Positions 11,681 through 22,878 of a stretch of 64,000 nt of DNA are shown piece after piece. Positions within the stretch are counted from its first letter, which is position 1. Each line of letters opens with the position of its first letter. Both the position numbers and the translations under genes were made by a program. The notes beneath the pieces were generated by a model. The model saw only the letters and a program-made list of their open reading frames with translations, made no database searches and had not been told where the DNA came from. Source of the stretch: Mucor racemosus. Its lineage: Eukaryota; Mucoromycota; Mucoromycetes; Mucorales; Mucoraceae. The DNA is taken from NCBI GenBank assembly GCA_027405735.1, contig JAPEHQ010000003.1:2542001-2606000 (forward strand), given 5' to 3'.

Positions 11681-11991
11681 ATCTCTATCATTTTCGTTTA
11701 CGGGAAATCTTTTCATTCTTTTACAAACGTCCGAGAATTACCGTACCGGACATCCTTTCATTAGTCAATATAAGGATGGTGGGAAATTGTTGAACTTTAA
11801 TAAACCCGTCAAAAATATATGTGTGCGTGTGTGTAATAATGTGTGTGTATGTAATGTGTGTATGTGTAATGTGTAAATATGTGATAATGCGTTGTTTTAA
11901 TGCCCCACAACATTATATAAAGTGGCCCTCAATTTTTTTGATTTTCTCGGTTCATTATTCCTTTCTTTTTTGTATTCATTTACTTTTATCA
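11681..11991. other. Short intergenic spacer with TG-rich microsatellite
   Basis: Holds the kinase 3' flank and the dehydrogenase promoter. A TGTG-rich tract interrupted by A/T occupies 11818-11880. Confidence 0.6.
11914..11920 (+). promoter_or_regulatory. TATA box of glutaryl-CoA dehydrogenase gene
   Basis: TATATAA within CATTATATAAAGTGG, 72 bases before the ATG at 11992 and followed by pyrimidine-rich leader sequence. Position and sequence fit a TATA element; not tested. Confidence 0.45.
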
Positions 11992-13416
11992 ATGTTGTCT
12001 CGTCAATTTCTTCGCACAAAGGCTATCGTTGCCCCTCGTATGGTCTCAAGAACCATGGCCTCCAAGGCTTTCGTTAAATATAACTGGGAAGATCCTTTGA
12101 ATCTCGAAAAGTTATTGACTGAAGATGAAGTTTTTGTCCGTGATGCTGCTAGAAGTTACTGTCAGGAACGTCTTTTACCTAGAGTCATTGATGCTTATCG
12201 TAATGAAAGTAAGTAGTAAGGATTTATTATTTATATATTCAAGTGTCTAATTACTCAAAAATGGTAGAATTTGATCGTGAGATTATGTCTGAAATGGGTG
12301 AACTTGGTTTTTTGGGTTCAACCATTGATGGTTATGGCTGCGCTGGTGTTTCATCTGTTGCCTATGGTTTAACTGCCCGTGAAGTCGAAAAGTAAGTTTT
12401 GATCTTGTAGACTTCAAGCATAAATACTAACATAAAACACAACAGTGTCGACTCTGGATATAGATCTGCAATGTCAGTTCAATCTTCTTTGGTTATGCAT
12501 CCCATCAATGCTTATGGTACTGATGCTCAAAAGGATAAATATCTTCCTCGTTTAGGTATGTAAATGATTTTCTTTCAATGTTCTCTGTTTACTAAAATCA
12601 TATGTATTAGCTAAGGGTGAGATTGTTGGTTGCTTTGGTTTGACTGAACCTAACCATGGTTCTGATCCTAGCAGTATGGAAACTACTGCAAAGAAAGTCA
12701 ATGGACACTATGTTATTAATGGTTCCAAGACTTGGATCACTAACTCTCCTATTGCTGATGTGTTTGTTGTCTGGGCCAAGAATTTAGATGAAGGAGGAGC
12801 CATTCGTGGTTTCATTCTTGAAAAGGGTATGGCTGGTTTAGATGCTCCTGCTATTAAGGGTAAGTTCTCTCTTAGAGCTTCCATTACTGGTATGATTATG
12901 ATGGATAATGTTGAAATCCCTATTGAAAACATGTTGCCCAATGCTAAGGGTCTTGGTGGACCATTTGGTTGTCTTAACAATGCTCGTTATGGTATTGCTT
13001 GGGGTGCTCTTGGTGCTGCTGAAGCCTGTTTAGATCAAGCTCGTACCTATACATTAGATCGTAAACAATTTGGTCGTCCTTTGGCTGCTAATCAATTGAT
13101 TCAAAAGAAATTGGCTGATGCTAATACAGAAATTGCATTGGGATTGCAAGCATGTGTTCAAGTTGGTCGTCTTAAGGATGCCGGTGAACTTGCACCTGAA
13201 ATGATTTCAATGATTAAGCGTAACTCTTGTGGTAAGGCTATTGCCATCGCTCGTGAGTGCCGTGATATGTTGGGTGGTAATGGTATTTCTGATGAATATC
13301 ATATCATTCGTCATTCCGCCAACTTGGAAGCTGTGAATACTTATGAAGGTACTCATGATGTTCATGCTTTGATTCTTGGTAAAGCTATCACTGGAATCCC
13401 TGCCTTTGCCAATTAA
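11992..13416 (+). CDS. Glutaryl-CoA dehydrogenase, mitochondrial
   Basis: Exons 11992-12208, 12268-12391, 12446-12555 and 12611-13416 give 418 residues, close to the usual size of about 430. The enzyme oxidises and decarboxylates glutaryl-CoA to crotonyl-CoA in lysine, hydroxylysine and tryptophan breakdown, using FAD and passing electrons to ETF in the mitochondrial matrix. The N-terminus [20 protein letters not shown] is basic and hydroxylated, as expected of a matrix-targeting signal. Diagnostic segments: [89 protein letters not shown] and the C-terminal [18 protein letters not shown], then [20 protein letters not shown], which carries the catalytic glutamate (YEGTHD) typical of this family rather than of medium- or short-chain acyl-CoA dehydrogenases. 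Nothing is broken. Confidence 0.96.
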
Positions 13417-13485
13417 TAATAATAGTAATAATAATATTAATATCAAATTGTAAATCATTAACTCCAACTCCCTGTAATTTCCTTT

Positions 13486-13491
13486 AATAAA
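13486..13491 (+). terminator. Poly(A) signal of the dehydrogenase gene
   Basis: AATAAA 70 bases after the stop codon, in a T-rich setting. Confidence 0.5.
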
Positions 13492-14897
13492 ATCATTGTA
13501 TTTTGTACGCTTATACTATTGTTTTCCATGATCAAAATTGGGATTCGAATTACACAAGTGATTTAGTCGGAAACCAATATAATTTATTATATATTCTACT
13601 AATCGTTACTAAGTTGTTCAAATTTCAAGGATCAATAAAAACCCGTTCGAAAAGTTAACCCGGTAAATTGATAATATGGATTAGATCTTCATCTCAGTAG
13701 AAAGATAAGGGATTATTATCAATCTTGTCAAGTTAAATCAGAAGAATTACTTTATATGGTTTGAGGGAATCGTTACATATTTAATAATCTCATTGGCTTA
13801 TCTTGACGTACATATTATAAATCATGGGAAACTATGTAAAGTTTGTGTTCTAGTAATATATTAAGAAGATGGTCAAATTGATCATATGATTACACTTGAT
13901 ATAAATACATTCAGTACCATATAGTTTATAGTACATGTATAATTATTTTTAATAGTATGACAGATTCTACAAATGTACTTTACTCTAAAAGTTTCACTGT
14001 AAAAACAATGGAAAGAATGACCATTACCATCGTTTTGTTTAATCAAAACCAACTTTTTAAGGGGTAAAATTAGTCTTAAAGAATTTTTAGTCTGCAGAAT
14101 ATATAAAGTATTTTAAAATTTCAATTACAATATAAACTTTGACATGGTCAAGAGCATATTCATATTTTTTATTATCCAATATCAATGATTTTACGACCAA
14201 GTCTGTTTGAATACAATTATGATATCAAAAACCGGGATTTGAATTGCCTGGTAAATCAGAACCTCATTTTTTTTTGGATTTCGACATCAAATTTTTTTAT
14301 TTTCGAAAATATTCAAAAAAATACTAACAAAGTATACTTGATTATTAAACATTTTATGTAGATAATTGAACTATCTACCTAATGGTATATAATTCAAGTA
14401 AATTCTACCGCAAAAAATTTTCTCTACATCCAAAAAACGAAAAACGTGTTTTACTCAAAAAACCAACAGGTTTCATTATTAAACATTGATTTAAAAAATT
14501 TCAGGTTATGAGGAATTATCAGTGCTACAATTTGCATATTTAATGGCGTTGATATGTGCATTTTTCATTGAGAAATGCCGATTTTTCAGAAATTCCAATT
14601 TCAGAATGACCAACCATAAGGATTTTTTTTGGCGTTATTTAAAGTCCATTAAAGCCTCGATGGTATGAAAATTAAGGCAGTTTCTTATACATTGATTGAT
14701 GTTTATGCAAATTTGCAATGCAATTCACTTGAAAAGTAATCATAAATTCGAATTATCATAATAAATAGTTAGACGAGAGATTATGGGTATTTCCCACGCA
14801 TTCTCATCCGTCAAAAGTTGCTTTATTTGTTAATGTTCATTACAAACATTATTTTATTGCACAATTGAAAAAGGGTATGATTCTCTACAGTTAAAGT
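13492..14897. other. Intergenic, between convergent genes
   Basis: About 1.4 kb of AT-rich sequence. Two short related segments (GGGATTCGAATTAC at about 13541 and CGGGATTTGAATTGCC at about 14232) suggest old repeat material. No coding exon or RNA gene was recognised. Confidence 0.4.
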
Positions 14898-17459
14898 CTA
14901 CGCTAAATCATCAGTAGGGACGATTACCGACTTTTCAATCGAGTCCAGGTTTAAGTCTGATTTAGGGTTAACTGTTGTATTATTATTGTTAGGTATCGCC
15001 TCATCTTTTAACGATGAATTCACTTGCTTTTGCAGTGAAGATGTTGCAGTTTCACTTGTGTTTGTATTGATTGCTGAAGCAGATGTGGGATAATCTCGTT
15101 TATAAACCTGATTCAGCTCATCATCATCAAGTAGAATTGTAGAGGCATCGCTCAATTCTCCATCATCCATGTCAAACATATTAGTTTCTTTGACATTTGT
15201 TTCTTCGACGTTTGTAACATCAACTGTCTCAATGTCAGCCATAATAGTATCCACATCTTGCATGACGTTAATCTCCTCTTCTTCTTCCTCCTCTTCTTCT
15301 TCCTCCTCTTCTTCTTCCTCCTCTTCTTCTTCTTTAACTTTTTCAATCTGTTTAATACCAATACTTTGTTGTGCTTCTGGTTGAAGTATGGGATGTTGTG
15401 CTTCAAACATTGGGGCGTCTGTGTCAAAGGTAGTATCTGCTACAACTTTTTCTAATTTGGTATCTTGCTCAGCATTGATTATATCTAATGGCGGCTCATT
15501 ATTTTTCTCTATACGTATTGTTTCTTTAGCTGTTGTAGATATTTCCTCAATTGACTGTATACTAGTAGTATCCTCTTTTGGTTCCACTATAGCTACATTT
15601 TCGGATTTTATAGAGTTATTCATTTGGTCTGATTTTACTAATGTCGTACTTGTTTCATTTTGTGAATCTGTAATTGCAATTGCTGTAGGCTTTGTAATTG
15701 AATCACTATTGTTATGTTTATTCAGATAATCACGCATCCACAATTTCTTTCTAGGTAATGGTGCAAACGACTTCTCTATAGGCGTTGATGTTTCAGCAGT
15801 TTTTGTTGGTAATTCTATCGCTGTAGATGAAGATGAAGCTGCATTTTGCTTACTAGATTTGTGATGATGGTGATGATGATGACGATTATTTGATTTCTTC
15901 TTGCGTGATTTTACTCTATTTTCATCCTCATCCGAATTGTCGTTTACAGAATCTTCAAAAACTGATAAACTAGAAAGTGATGATAAAGAAGATAAATCTG
16001 CATTTTCTTCGTCGCTACTATTATCATCCAACAAAGGAGGAGCGTTGTCTAATGGGGCTGGTAAATCATCCCCAATATCAATATCGCCCTCAACATCTAG
16101 TAATTCGTCATCTGAGGTATCTTTTGATATGGCTGTATATCATTGTTAGTAGCTGCCTCTTTTTTTGTTTTTAAAGATAAACTTACTTTTATTGGCAATT
16201 ACTGGCTGTATAGTAGGCTTGGTATCTTTCTCTTCTATTCTGACAGGATGTGGTAACGAAGGTTTTGGTTTTAATAAGATCACCGATGATTTTCGACGGC
16301 CACCCTTATTAGAAATGATATTAACTGATGGAGATTTCATAATTGGCTTTTCTTTTGGTGGTGCACATTGACGTCTTAAATGTTCAATCAAACACCTACG
16401 TTTATTTAGACATGCACAAACCCCAAATTCTTTTTCAAAGCGATCCAGCATATTTTTGATTGTAGATTTCCTCCGTCTTTCTTCCTCTTCATCAATTACT
16501 TGATGTCCATCTAAATCTTCGCCATGTTTTTGTTTGTGTTGATGATGCCAGTTCATACTTTCTTTCCAAGATACGTGTCCTCTTTGCCAATTCCAACTAA
16601 TGGTAACCTCTTGTCCCTTTTCAATTGCATGACGAGCAAATAAACCCAAATGAATCGTTTTGTCTTCACGAGCTTGAGGTAATACAACATTTCGAAGCTC
16701 TGCATTAGGATGACACGATCGACGTATATAACGAGCCTTGTTGCCAAATTGACGAGTATCTATGCAGAGATCTAACGTTGGATAAAACATGATATGGCTC
16801 AATGGTGTACCCAAAATGACAAAATCGTTGATAGGATCAAATTTGAATTCTGATTTAAGAAGAATGTCACCTGTTACTTCCATCAGATATCTAAGAGCAG
16901 GAATAGGTCTTGCAGCAAACAAGCCTTGATTAGATACAGGTGTATCCATCAAGACACCTTTGGTAAATAAAGTAGTAGCATCCATAGTTACAAAAGGACC
17001 ATGATCGCATAACAAAGGGCCATGATTACTGCTCTCATCATGAAAATGTTGTTTCCATCTATTGTTTGAGCTCCAACGTTCTCTTGCTTCTCTAAACAGG
17101 GGATGTACATAACGAGAAATAATTCTGCTCTTGACAGATCGTTTCCTTTTTGCGTCTTTTGGTAGTGTTTCTTCTGCTGCATCCAATTTGCGAAACTTCT
17201 TTTTAGATATTGTGATTCTTTTCGATAATTTAGGTCTCTTTCTTTTCAAACATTGATCGCAAAGATAATGATCCGGAATATTAGCATGCGTTATATGTAC
17301 ACAAAAAGCATGTTGCCAAACTAGACACCGTTCACATTGAATCGTAAAACCGTCATCTTCGGTGGATGGACACACACATCGAATGAGTCCAGTATCTACT
17401 GGTGGTTCTGTCTTTTGGTTATGTTGTATGAATGAGTTTTTTGAAATTGGAAATGACAT
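14898..17459 (-). CDS. PHD-SET domain protein, Set3/Set4 (MLL5-like) family
   Basis: Two exons on the minus strand, 17459-16187 and 16132-14898 (54-base intron, phases agree), 835 residues. A PHD finger occupies residues 28-70 (CVC, then CERC, WQHAFC and CDQC zinc ligands). After a Lys/Arg-rich linker comes a divergent SET domain (about 180-300: NQGLFAARPI, DTRQFGNKARYIRRSCHPNA, GLFARHAIEKGQEVTISW). This PHD-then-SET order and the RYIRRSCHPNAE core are those of yeast Set3/Set4 and animal MLL5/SETD5. Set3 is the scaffold of a histone deacetylase complex that reads H3K4 methylation; many members lack methyltransferase activity, so catalysis here is uncertain. The second exon is almost entirely disordered: acidic, Ser/Thr-rich, a His run and an uninterrupted Glu run (15277-15333) of GAA/GAG codons. 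The gene converges on the dehydrogenase gene. Confidence 0.9.
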
Positions 17460-18781
17460 GGTTTTACTATTCCTCGGAGTTGCCAGTTCCTTTAAATTGT
17501 CTCTCTTTCGGTTGAGTTCTATCGTTTTTGTAATTCTAATTTGAAGGAAATGCTTCTCATTTGGCCTGGCTTATTTTCTTTAATGAATTTTGAGTCAAAG
17601 AGTCACGAAAAGAAAGTGAATTTGATCCAATCAAGTATCTATATCTAAAGCAAAAAAGGTATGAAACAGTTCTCTTGTAGGCCCAGATGCAACATGCGGA
17701 TGAGCAGCACTGTCGGAGAACAAACAATTACTTATTGCAGCAACTTTCAGTTTTAACATTCCCTCAAATGTGTTGTCTTTCAACGCTTTTTCATTCGAAA
17801 TAAATAACAAGTATATACCAGTTAATAGTATGCAAAAACCGGTTCTGCACATTTAAATATTTTGTTTAAGAAAACATCAGTTTGATTGCGTTTAAATCCG
17901 GATGGTTTTGGTAAATCAAATGGTGTAACAGCTTTTGAGGGTACAAGCAAATATGTTTATGAACTAGTACACTTTTAAAGGGGGTTACTTGAGACACGAC
18001 AGAGAGGTGTGATATTTATGAATAGAATTCTAAAAGTCTTGATTTTGCGGTTATCAACGGTAGAAGTTACATTTTTTCGTCGAATATTCGCATTTCCGAT
18101 AGTTGAGCTAGAAAGAATATTTGTATCACTGCCTTAAAAATAGGCGTTTTAACGTAAATCAAAGTAAAGTATCGATATTATACATTGCTTGTTGGCCAAA
18201 TGGATATATTTGAGTGCACTAATAATGCTATACTATTGATATATCTCTTTAATTGAGCATAAGTCTATCGAAATTATTGAAAAAACATCATTTTTAAAGA
18301 ATTATTTTATGCACTTTTTGCACAAATCTGAAGCTCAAATTCAGTCAAAACCATTTCTTGGATCAGATACCTTGTTTCTATATTTTTATCTCAATTTTTT
18401 TGGGTCATGAAAAACACAATCCAAATCGACCTTTCAGCCCTTACATCTGTAGGCAGAAATCGATCGAAATCGTTTAATCGACATTTTGACCCCGAAAATG
18501 GGATTTTTTACTATAGCTTTCCTAAGCTTAAAATGACCGAAATTCTTCATAGCTTTACATAGAAGCATTTATTTGGCTATTGATTATTCTTAAAATAGAC
18601 TTTTGAGGAAAAAACAGTTTTTTTTATTTTCTAAAATTACGCAATTTTTTTGGTGAACATTTTTTGAGCGAATACCATCATTCGACGCGTAATAAAGACC
18701 TCTACATATAACAATTAAAAAGCTATATGTATTTACATAATAATTTATGAAGTAATTTGCGAAAAATCGACGGAAATTTCA
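17460..18781. other. Intergenic up to the LINE insertion
   Basis: Promoter side of the Set3-like gene, then about 1.2 kb of AT-rich DNA with no recognised gene. A 73-codon frame on the minus strand (17631-17852) has no recognisable domain and I did not accept it. The right end forms the target site of the LINE. Confidence 0.4.
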
Positions 18782-18795
18782 AAAATGACATTTTT
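18782..18795. repeat. LINE target-site duplication, left copy
   Basis: AAAATGACATTTTT at 18782-18795, repeated at 24458-24471. The two copies flank the poly(T) tract (18791-18809, the element's poly(A) on its coding strand) and the ORF1 start. The T run makes the inner edge of this copy ambiguous by a few bases. Confidence 0.85.
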
Positions 18796-18928
18796 TTTTT
18801 TTTTTTTTTATGGGATGAAAGTTTTAAATTTTATTTAAAAAAAGAAAATTGAAACTCATCATAGTGATGGACAAGGTGTATACTAGGTAAAGTGACCTGC
18901 CATATTAGTATCATATATATATATTATC

Positions 18929-21900
18929 CTACAAGTCATTCATATTAGACATTCTATATAGCTCTGAGCATATTTTCTTTGAGACTATTGTGCTGTTAAA
19001 TGGCACTGAGTTGAGCACATGATTGAAGTGATGAAACCATATAAGGCGTGTTATCGTTGAGAAAATGTCGTATATGTTGATGTGTATGTCTAAATTGTAT
19101 ATATAGTATCTGGACAGTTTTAAATTTTTGAAGTCATGATAAGTCTGTTGAGGATTTACCACTCTTGGGTACCCAAGAAACTTGTTGAAAATTTCCTGCC
19201 ATATATCTTTTTTGTGTACACACGAGATCAACAGATGCATACTGTCTTCTCTAAGATTGCATAGGTGGCATTTGTCTGAATCAATATCTTTCATTTGCAT
19301 GTTGTAAAGGAAGGACTTGGATGGTATTCTGTCATGGATAACTTTAAACCAAAGGTTTCTTGCTGTGTGATGCATATTTGTCTTGTAAAATTCTGTCCAT
19401 TGTTTTTTGGATATATTATTGTTGTAACCTTTTGGTATTATTAAAGGAATGCCTTGATTTAGGATGTATCTTATACGTTTTTTCTTCTGATCCAGCAATG
19501 GCTTCTTGTTGACATCTTGTATTAGTTTAGAGTATTCTGATAAATCATTTGATTCTTCAAAAAAATTTTCTATGGAATTGTTTTCCATGTATTGTTGGAA
19601 AAAATGATTGTATTTAATGTGTTGTTCTCTTTCAAGTCGAATGATTTTTGATAACACTTTAGGTTTTTTGCATTCTTGTCTTGGTTTGTAGATTATGGAT
19701 TTTGTCAAAGGAGTGTATTGAAAGAAGTCTTGTACCTTGCTTTGTTTGATTGTGGCAGTATTTATATTTATTAATTCATTATTGAGTTGTTCCTTGTTGC
19801 ATATGGTGGTGAACGGCAGCGAGAGAAGTATTTTAGGTGATATTTTTATTTTTTCAGCATCCGGTTTGCATTGTTCTATACAAGAGTCTATAGCTTCGAA
19901 GATGTTGTGAAAGGAGTGTAAACCAGTAAATGAACTTTTGTAACGAGATTCAGGAAACAGGAGAGGCACTTCATGGTGAGGTGTATCACATCCATTTTGA
20001 AGGGCAAATACCATCAAGCTATATAAATGGCTAGGTACTGGATTTGGAGTTCCACTCACACTAAGTAACGCATTGATGTATCTAAGTTGTAGCATCTTCT
20101 GCTGCACTGATATGTTTAGCAGGCCTAATCCCCCTTCGTTTTTTGGCAGATAGAAGACATCCTTCTTCACTTGGATTCGTCTGTCATCAACAATATATTG
20201 ATAGATAATGGAATTCAATCTTGAAGTAACCACCTTTGGTAGGTTGGTTAGTCTTAGGACATGCCACAGTTTTGATAGTATCATTGTGTTGGCCACAGTT
20301 GCTCGACCATATACTGATATCTTTCTTTCTTTATAAAAGTTGACAGTTGCTTGAATTTTTCCACTAATGTTGTCCACAAAGGTATCTCTTTGTTGATTGT
20401 TGAACCAGAGAGGGTAGCCTAGATATTTAAGATAGCCTGTACTTGAATTATCAAACCATTTCATCCGTTGATTGTTTGTGATATAGTTCCGTAATTCTGC
20501 ACCTTTATGACCCACCATCTTACTGCCATGGAGGGGAAACGCGACCGACTTATCTAAGTTGATTTTAGAATTTGACGCCTTGCTATATCCTTTCAAGCAA
20601 TCTTCAATTGCCAAATATTCAGCTTTGTTTTTTGCAAAAATTAGTATATCATCAGCATAGGCTAGTAGCTTAATTGGTTTTGGAGAAACCATGTTCATAG
20701 AATTTTGACTGCTTGGTTTAGTTGATTGCATAGTGTACCCAGTTACAGCTTCATTATTAAGGATAGAGAGTAGAAATGGCTCTATCGCAAAATTAAAAAG
20801 AAGAGGTGAAATAGCATCACCTTGTCTTAGGCCTCGTTTTTGTTTAATTGGATTTGTTAGAAAACCATTGACATTGACGAATATTTCATTGTTGAAGAAC
20901 AGATTTTGGATGCATTGAATGATGGACTCAGGGATACCAAATTTTTCTAGGACCTTGGTCAGATAGTATGGATGAACTCTATCATAGGCTTTATGGTTGT
21001 CTAGCATTATACCAACATATTCAGTGAACTCGGATTTATTCAAACCTTTGCATACTTTTGAGTTTTCAATCATGAGGTTTAATGAAAACCCTTGATCTCC
21101 AATAAATCTTTGTGGCATGAATCCTGTTTGGAAGTTATTAATCAGCTGTGAAGCTATTCCCATGAGTCTGGAGTTCAGAATCCTAGTAAACACTTTGCAG
21201 TCGGTATTGATTAGAGAAATCGGCCTCCAGTTTGACAAATCTGACAAATCGCCTTTCTTTGGTAGTAGGATAATACATGCTTGTTGCCAAGATTTAGGAA
21301 TAATTCCATATTTCAATGCATCATTGTACACCTTTTCGACAATTTCTTTACATCTTGGGTGAATCATTACAATATTGAGAATTTCATATGGCAATCCATC
21401 CAAACCAGGGCTACTTTTACGTGGACTTCGTTTTGCACCTTGTTTGATCTCTTCAAAAGATATGTCTTGTGTAATTTCCTCAGTTTCCTCTTTAGAGATG
21501 GATTTGTTAATGTGGTTCAGTATTGCATCTAAACAGTTAATATCTATTCTTTCTTCAGTGTACAACTTAGAGTAAAAAGATTCTGCTGCTCCAATCTTAG
21601 AATCCTTATCATTGCAATCAGTTCTAGTATCCGGGTGTTTGATCATATTGAGGGTACGAGCTTCTCTTCGCTGGTCAATGGTTCTTTTGATATATGACGG
21701 CGAGTTTTCGTTGTTCTCCATCCAATACTTTCCTGATCTCAACCTTGCAATGTCTGTCTTTTCCTTTTGTAATTTTGAAATTTGTGTTTCAATATCAGGC
21801 AGTAGTATATTCAGACATTCTTTATTATCACGGTATAACCTCAAGATACGGTTCCTCTCACTGTTTAGTTTCTTCAGTGTTGTCTCTCTGATTTGGTTGG

Positions 21901-22849
21901 TAGTGCGACAGAAATTAGTTGTAACTTTTTTGACCATATTCTTAAGACAATCCCATTGGTCTTGAGTTGACAGTTCAGGATTTAGCTTGTTTTGAACGTA
22001 GTTTTCTATTTCTCTATTCAAAATGCTAACATATCTTTTGTTCTTACATAGGTAAGGATTGGCTCTCCATATACCTTTTCCACAGTTATACATTTCTATA
22101 GTTAAGGTCTTGGTAAGTAGTGCATGATCGGTAAATTCCTGACCGAAAAATTCTACATCTCCACCATTCATCCTTTGAAAGAGCTCCTTCCCGGCAAATA
22201 TGTAATCTATAGTCGAGAGAGAGATACGTCCTTGTCTATTCTGTCTACATGTAGGCCCATATCCTTCTCCTTCTTGGTTCATACAGTCTTTCATATATCC
22301 CGCCATAAATTGGACTAACTCCTTGCTTTTACGTATTCTGGATCCATGTCTGCTACCACTATCAAAACTGTAATTAAAGTCCCCTGCCATAATCAAATGT
22401 GGAAGAATCTCTGGAATAGATAAAAGTATGTTAACTATATCTTTAAAAAGATTATTCCTCTCTTGTCTTTGAACATGTCCAGAGTGTGCATAAATGTTCA
22501 TGATGTAAAATGGTGTCGTAGGATTGTCTACAAAGGTAAGTTTGGATAAAATCATTCTTCCATCTGTAGATATCTTGATTTTCTCAAGGTTAATTGCATT
22601 GTTAAAATTAATGATGGAACAGTGTTCAGTCCATATTGCTTGGTGATATTTAAATTTGATTTCCATATTGTTGATTATTTCTTCAAACGAGTGATTTGGT
22701 ATGTTGGTTTCCTGACATAGTAGGATATTTAATTTCTTGTTCTTTAACATAGCTATAAAGTCGTCTGTAGTTGATTGTTGAGATTGTTTGTATAGACTTC
22801 TGCAGTTGACAGAGCCTATATTGATGTTAACATATTTGGTATTATTCAT
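18929..22849 (-). CDS. LINE ORF2: APE endonuclease and reverse transcriptase
   Basis: 1306 residues without a stop. The N-terminal AP-endonuclease-like domain (about 1-245) has E47 in CQETN, D156 in GDFN, TIDYIF and the terminal D241-H242 pair (FTDHALL). It nicks target DNA to prime reverse transcription. RT domain about 470-800: SPGLDGLPYEIL, LLPKKGDLSDLSNWRPISL, D617 in MLDNHKAYDRV, KRGLRQGDAISPLLF, and the catalytic YADD at 731-734 followed by the YLGYPLW block. A C-terminal zinc motif (CHLCNL, then MHLLISC and VH) matches the zf-RVT type finger. Translation presumably follows ORF1 by reinitiation across the 29-base gap; that is inference. Confidence 0.95.
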   Translation of the reverse strand: MNNTKYVNINIGSVNCRSLYKQSQQSTTDDFIAMLKNKKLNILLCQETNIPNHSFEEIINNMEIKFKYHQAIWTEHCSIINFNNAINLEKIKISTDGRMILSKLTFVDNPTTPFYIMNIYAHSGHVQRQERNNLFKDIVNILLSIPEILPHLIMAGDFNYSFDSGSRHGSRIRKSKELVQFMAGYMKDCMNQEGEGYGPTCRQNRQGRISLSTIDYIFAGKELFQRMNGGDVEFFGQEFTDHALLTKTLTIEMYNCGKGIWRANPYLCKNKRYVSILNREIENYVQNKLNPELSTQDQWDCLKNMVKKVTTNFCRTTNQIRETTLKKLNSERNRILRLYRDNKECLNILLPDIETQISKLQKEKTDIARLRSGKYWMENNENSPSYIKRTIDQRREARTLNMIKHPDTRTDCNDKDSKIGAAESFYSKLYTEERIDINCLDAILNHINKSISKEETEEITQDISFEEIKQGAKRSPRKSSPGLDGLPYEILNIVMIHPRCKEIVEKVYNDALKYGIIPKSWQQACIILLPKKGDLSDLSNWRPISLINTDCKVFTRILNSRLMGIASQLINNFQTGFMPQRFIGDQGFSLNLMIENSKVCKGLNKSEFTEYVGIMLDNHKAYDRVHPYYLTKVLEKFGIPESIIQCIQNLFFNNEIFVNVNGFLTNPIKQKRGLRQGDAISPLLFNFAIEPFLLSILNNEAVTGYTMQSTKPSSQNSMNMVSPKPIKLLAYADDILIFAKNKAEYLAIEDCLKGYSKASNSKINLDKSVAFPLHGSKMVGHKGAELRNYITNNQRMKWFDNSSTGYLKYLGYPLWFNNQQRDTFVDNISGKIQATVNFYKERKISVYGRATVANTMILSKLWHVLRLTNLPKVVTSRLNSIIYQYIVDDRRIQVKKDVFYLPKNEGGLGLLNISVQQKMLQLRYINALLSVSGTPNPVPSHLYSLMVFALQNGCDTPHHEVPLLFPESRYKSSFTGLHSFHNIFEAIDSCIEQCKPDAEKIKISPKILLSLPFTTICNKEQLNNELININTATIKQSKVQDFFQYTPLTKSIIYKPRQECKKPKVLSKIIRLEREQHIKYNHFFQQYMENNSIENFFEESNDLSEYSKLIQDVNKKPLLDQKKKRIRYILNQGIPLIIPKGYNNNISKKQWTEFYKTNMHHTARNLWFKVIHDRIPSKSFLYNMQMKDIDSDKCHLCNLREDSMHLLISCVHKKDIWQEIFNKFLGYPRVVNPQQTYHDFKNLKLSRYYIYNLDIHINIYDIFSTITRLIWFHHFNHVLNSVPFNSTIVSKKICSELYRMSNMNDL

Positions 22850-22878
22850 AAGTATTGTTGATATTTATAGATCAGAAA

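Noticed and set aside
11364..11876. Ile/Asn-rich frame overlapping the kinase tail
   Set aside because: Out-of-frame reading of the CAA/AAT-rich coding tail.
11818..11880. TG-rich tract as telomeric repeat
   Set aside because: Irregular TGTG/TAATG microsatellite between two genes, not a telomere unit.
15169..15729. Ser- and Phe/Leu-rich frames on the plus strand
   Set aside because: They are shadows of the Glu/Asp/Ser-rich exon of the Set3-like gene on the minus strand.
17631..17852. 73-codon minus-strand frame
   Set aside because: No domain, no neighbouring exon and no homologous copy in the window.
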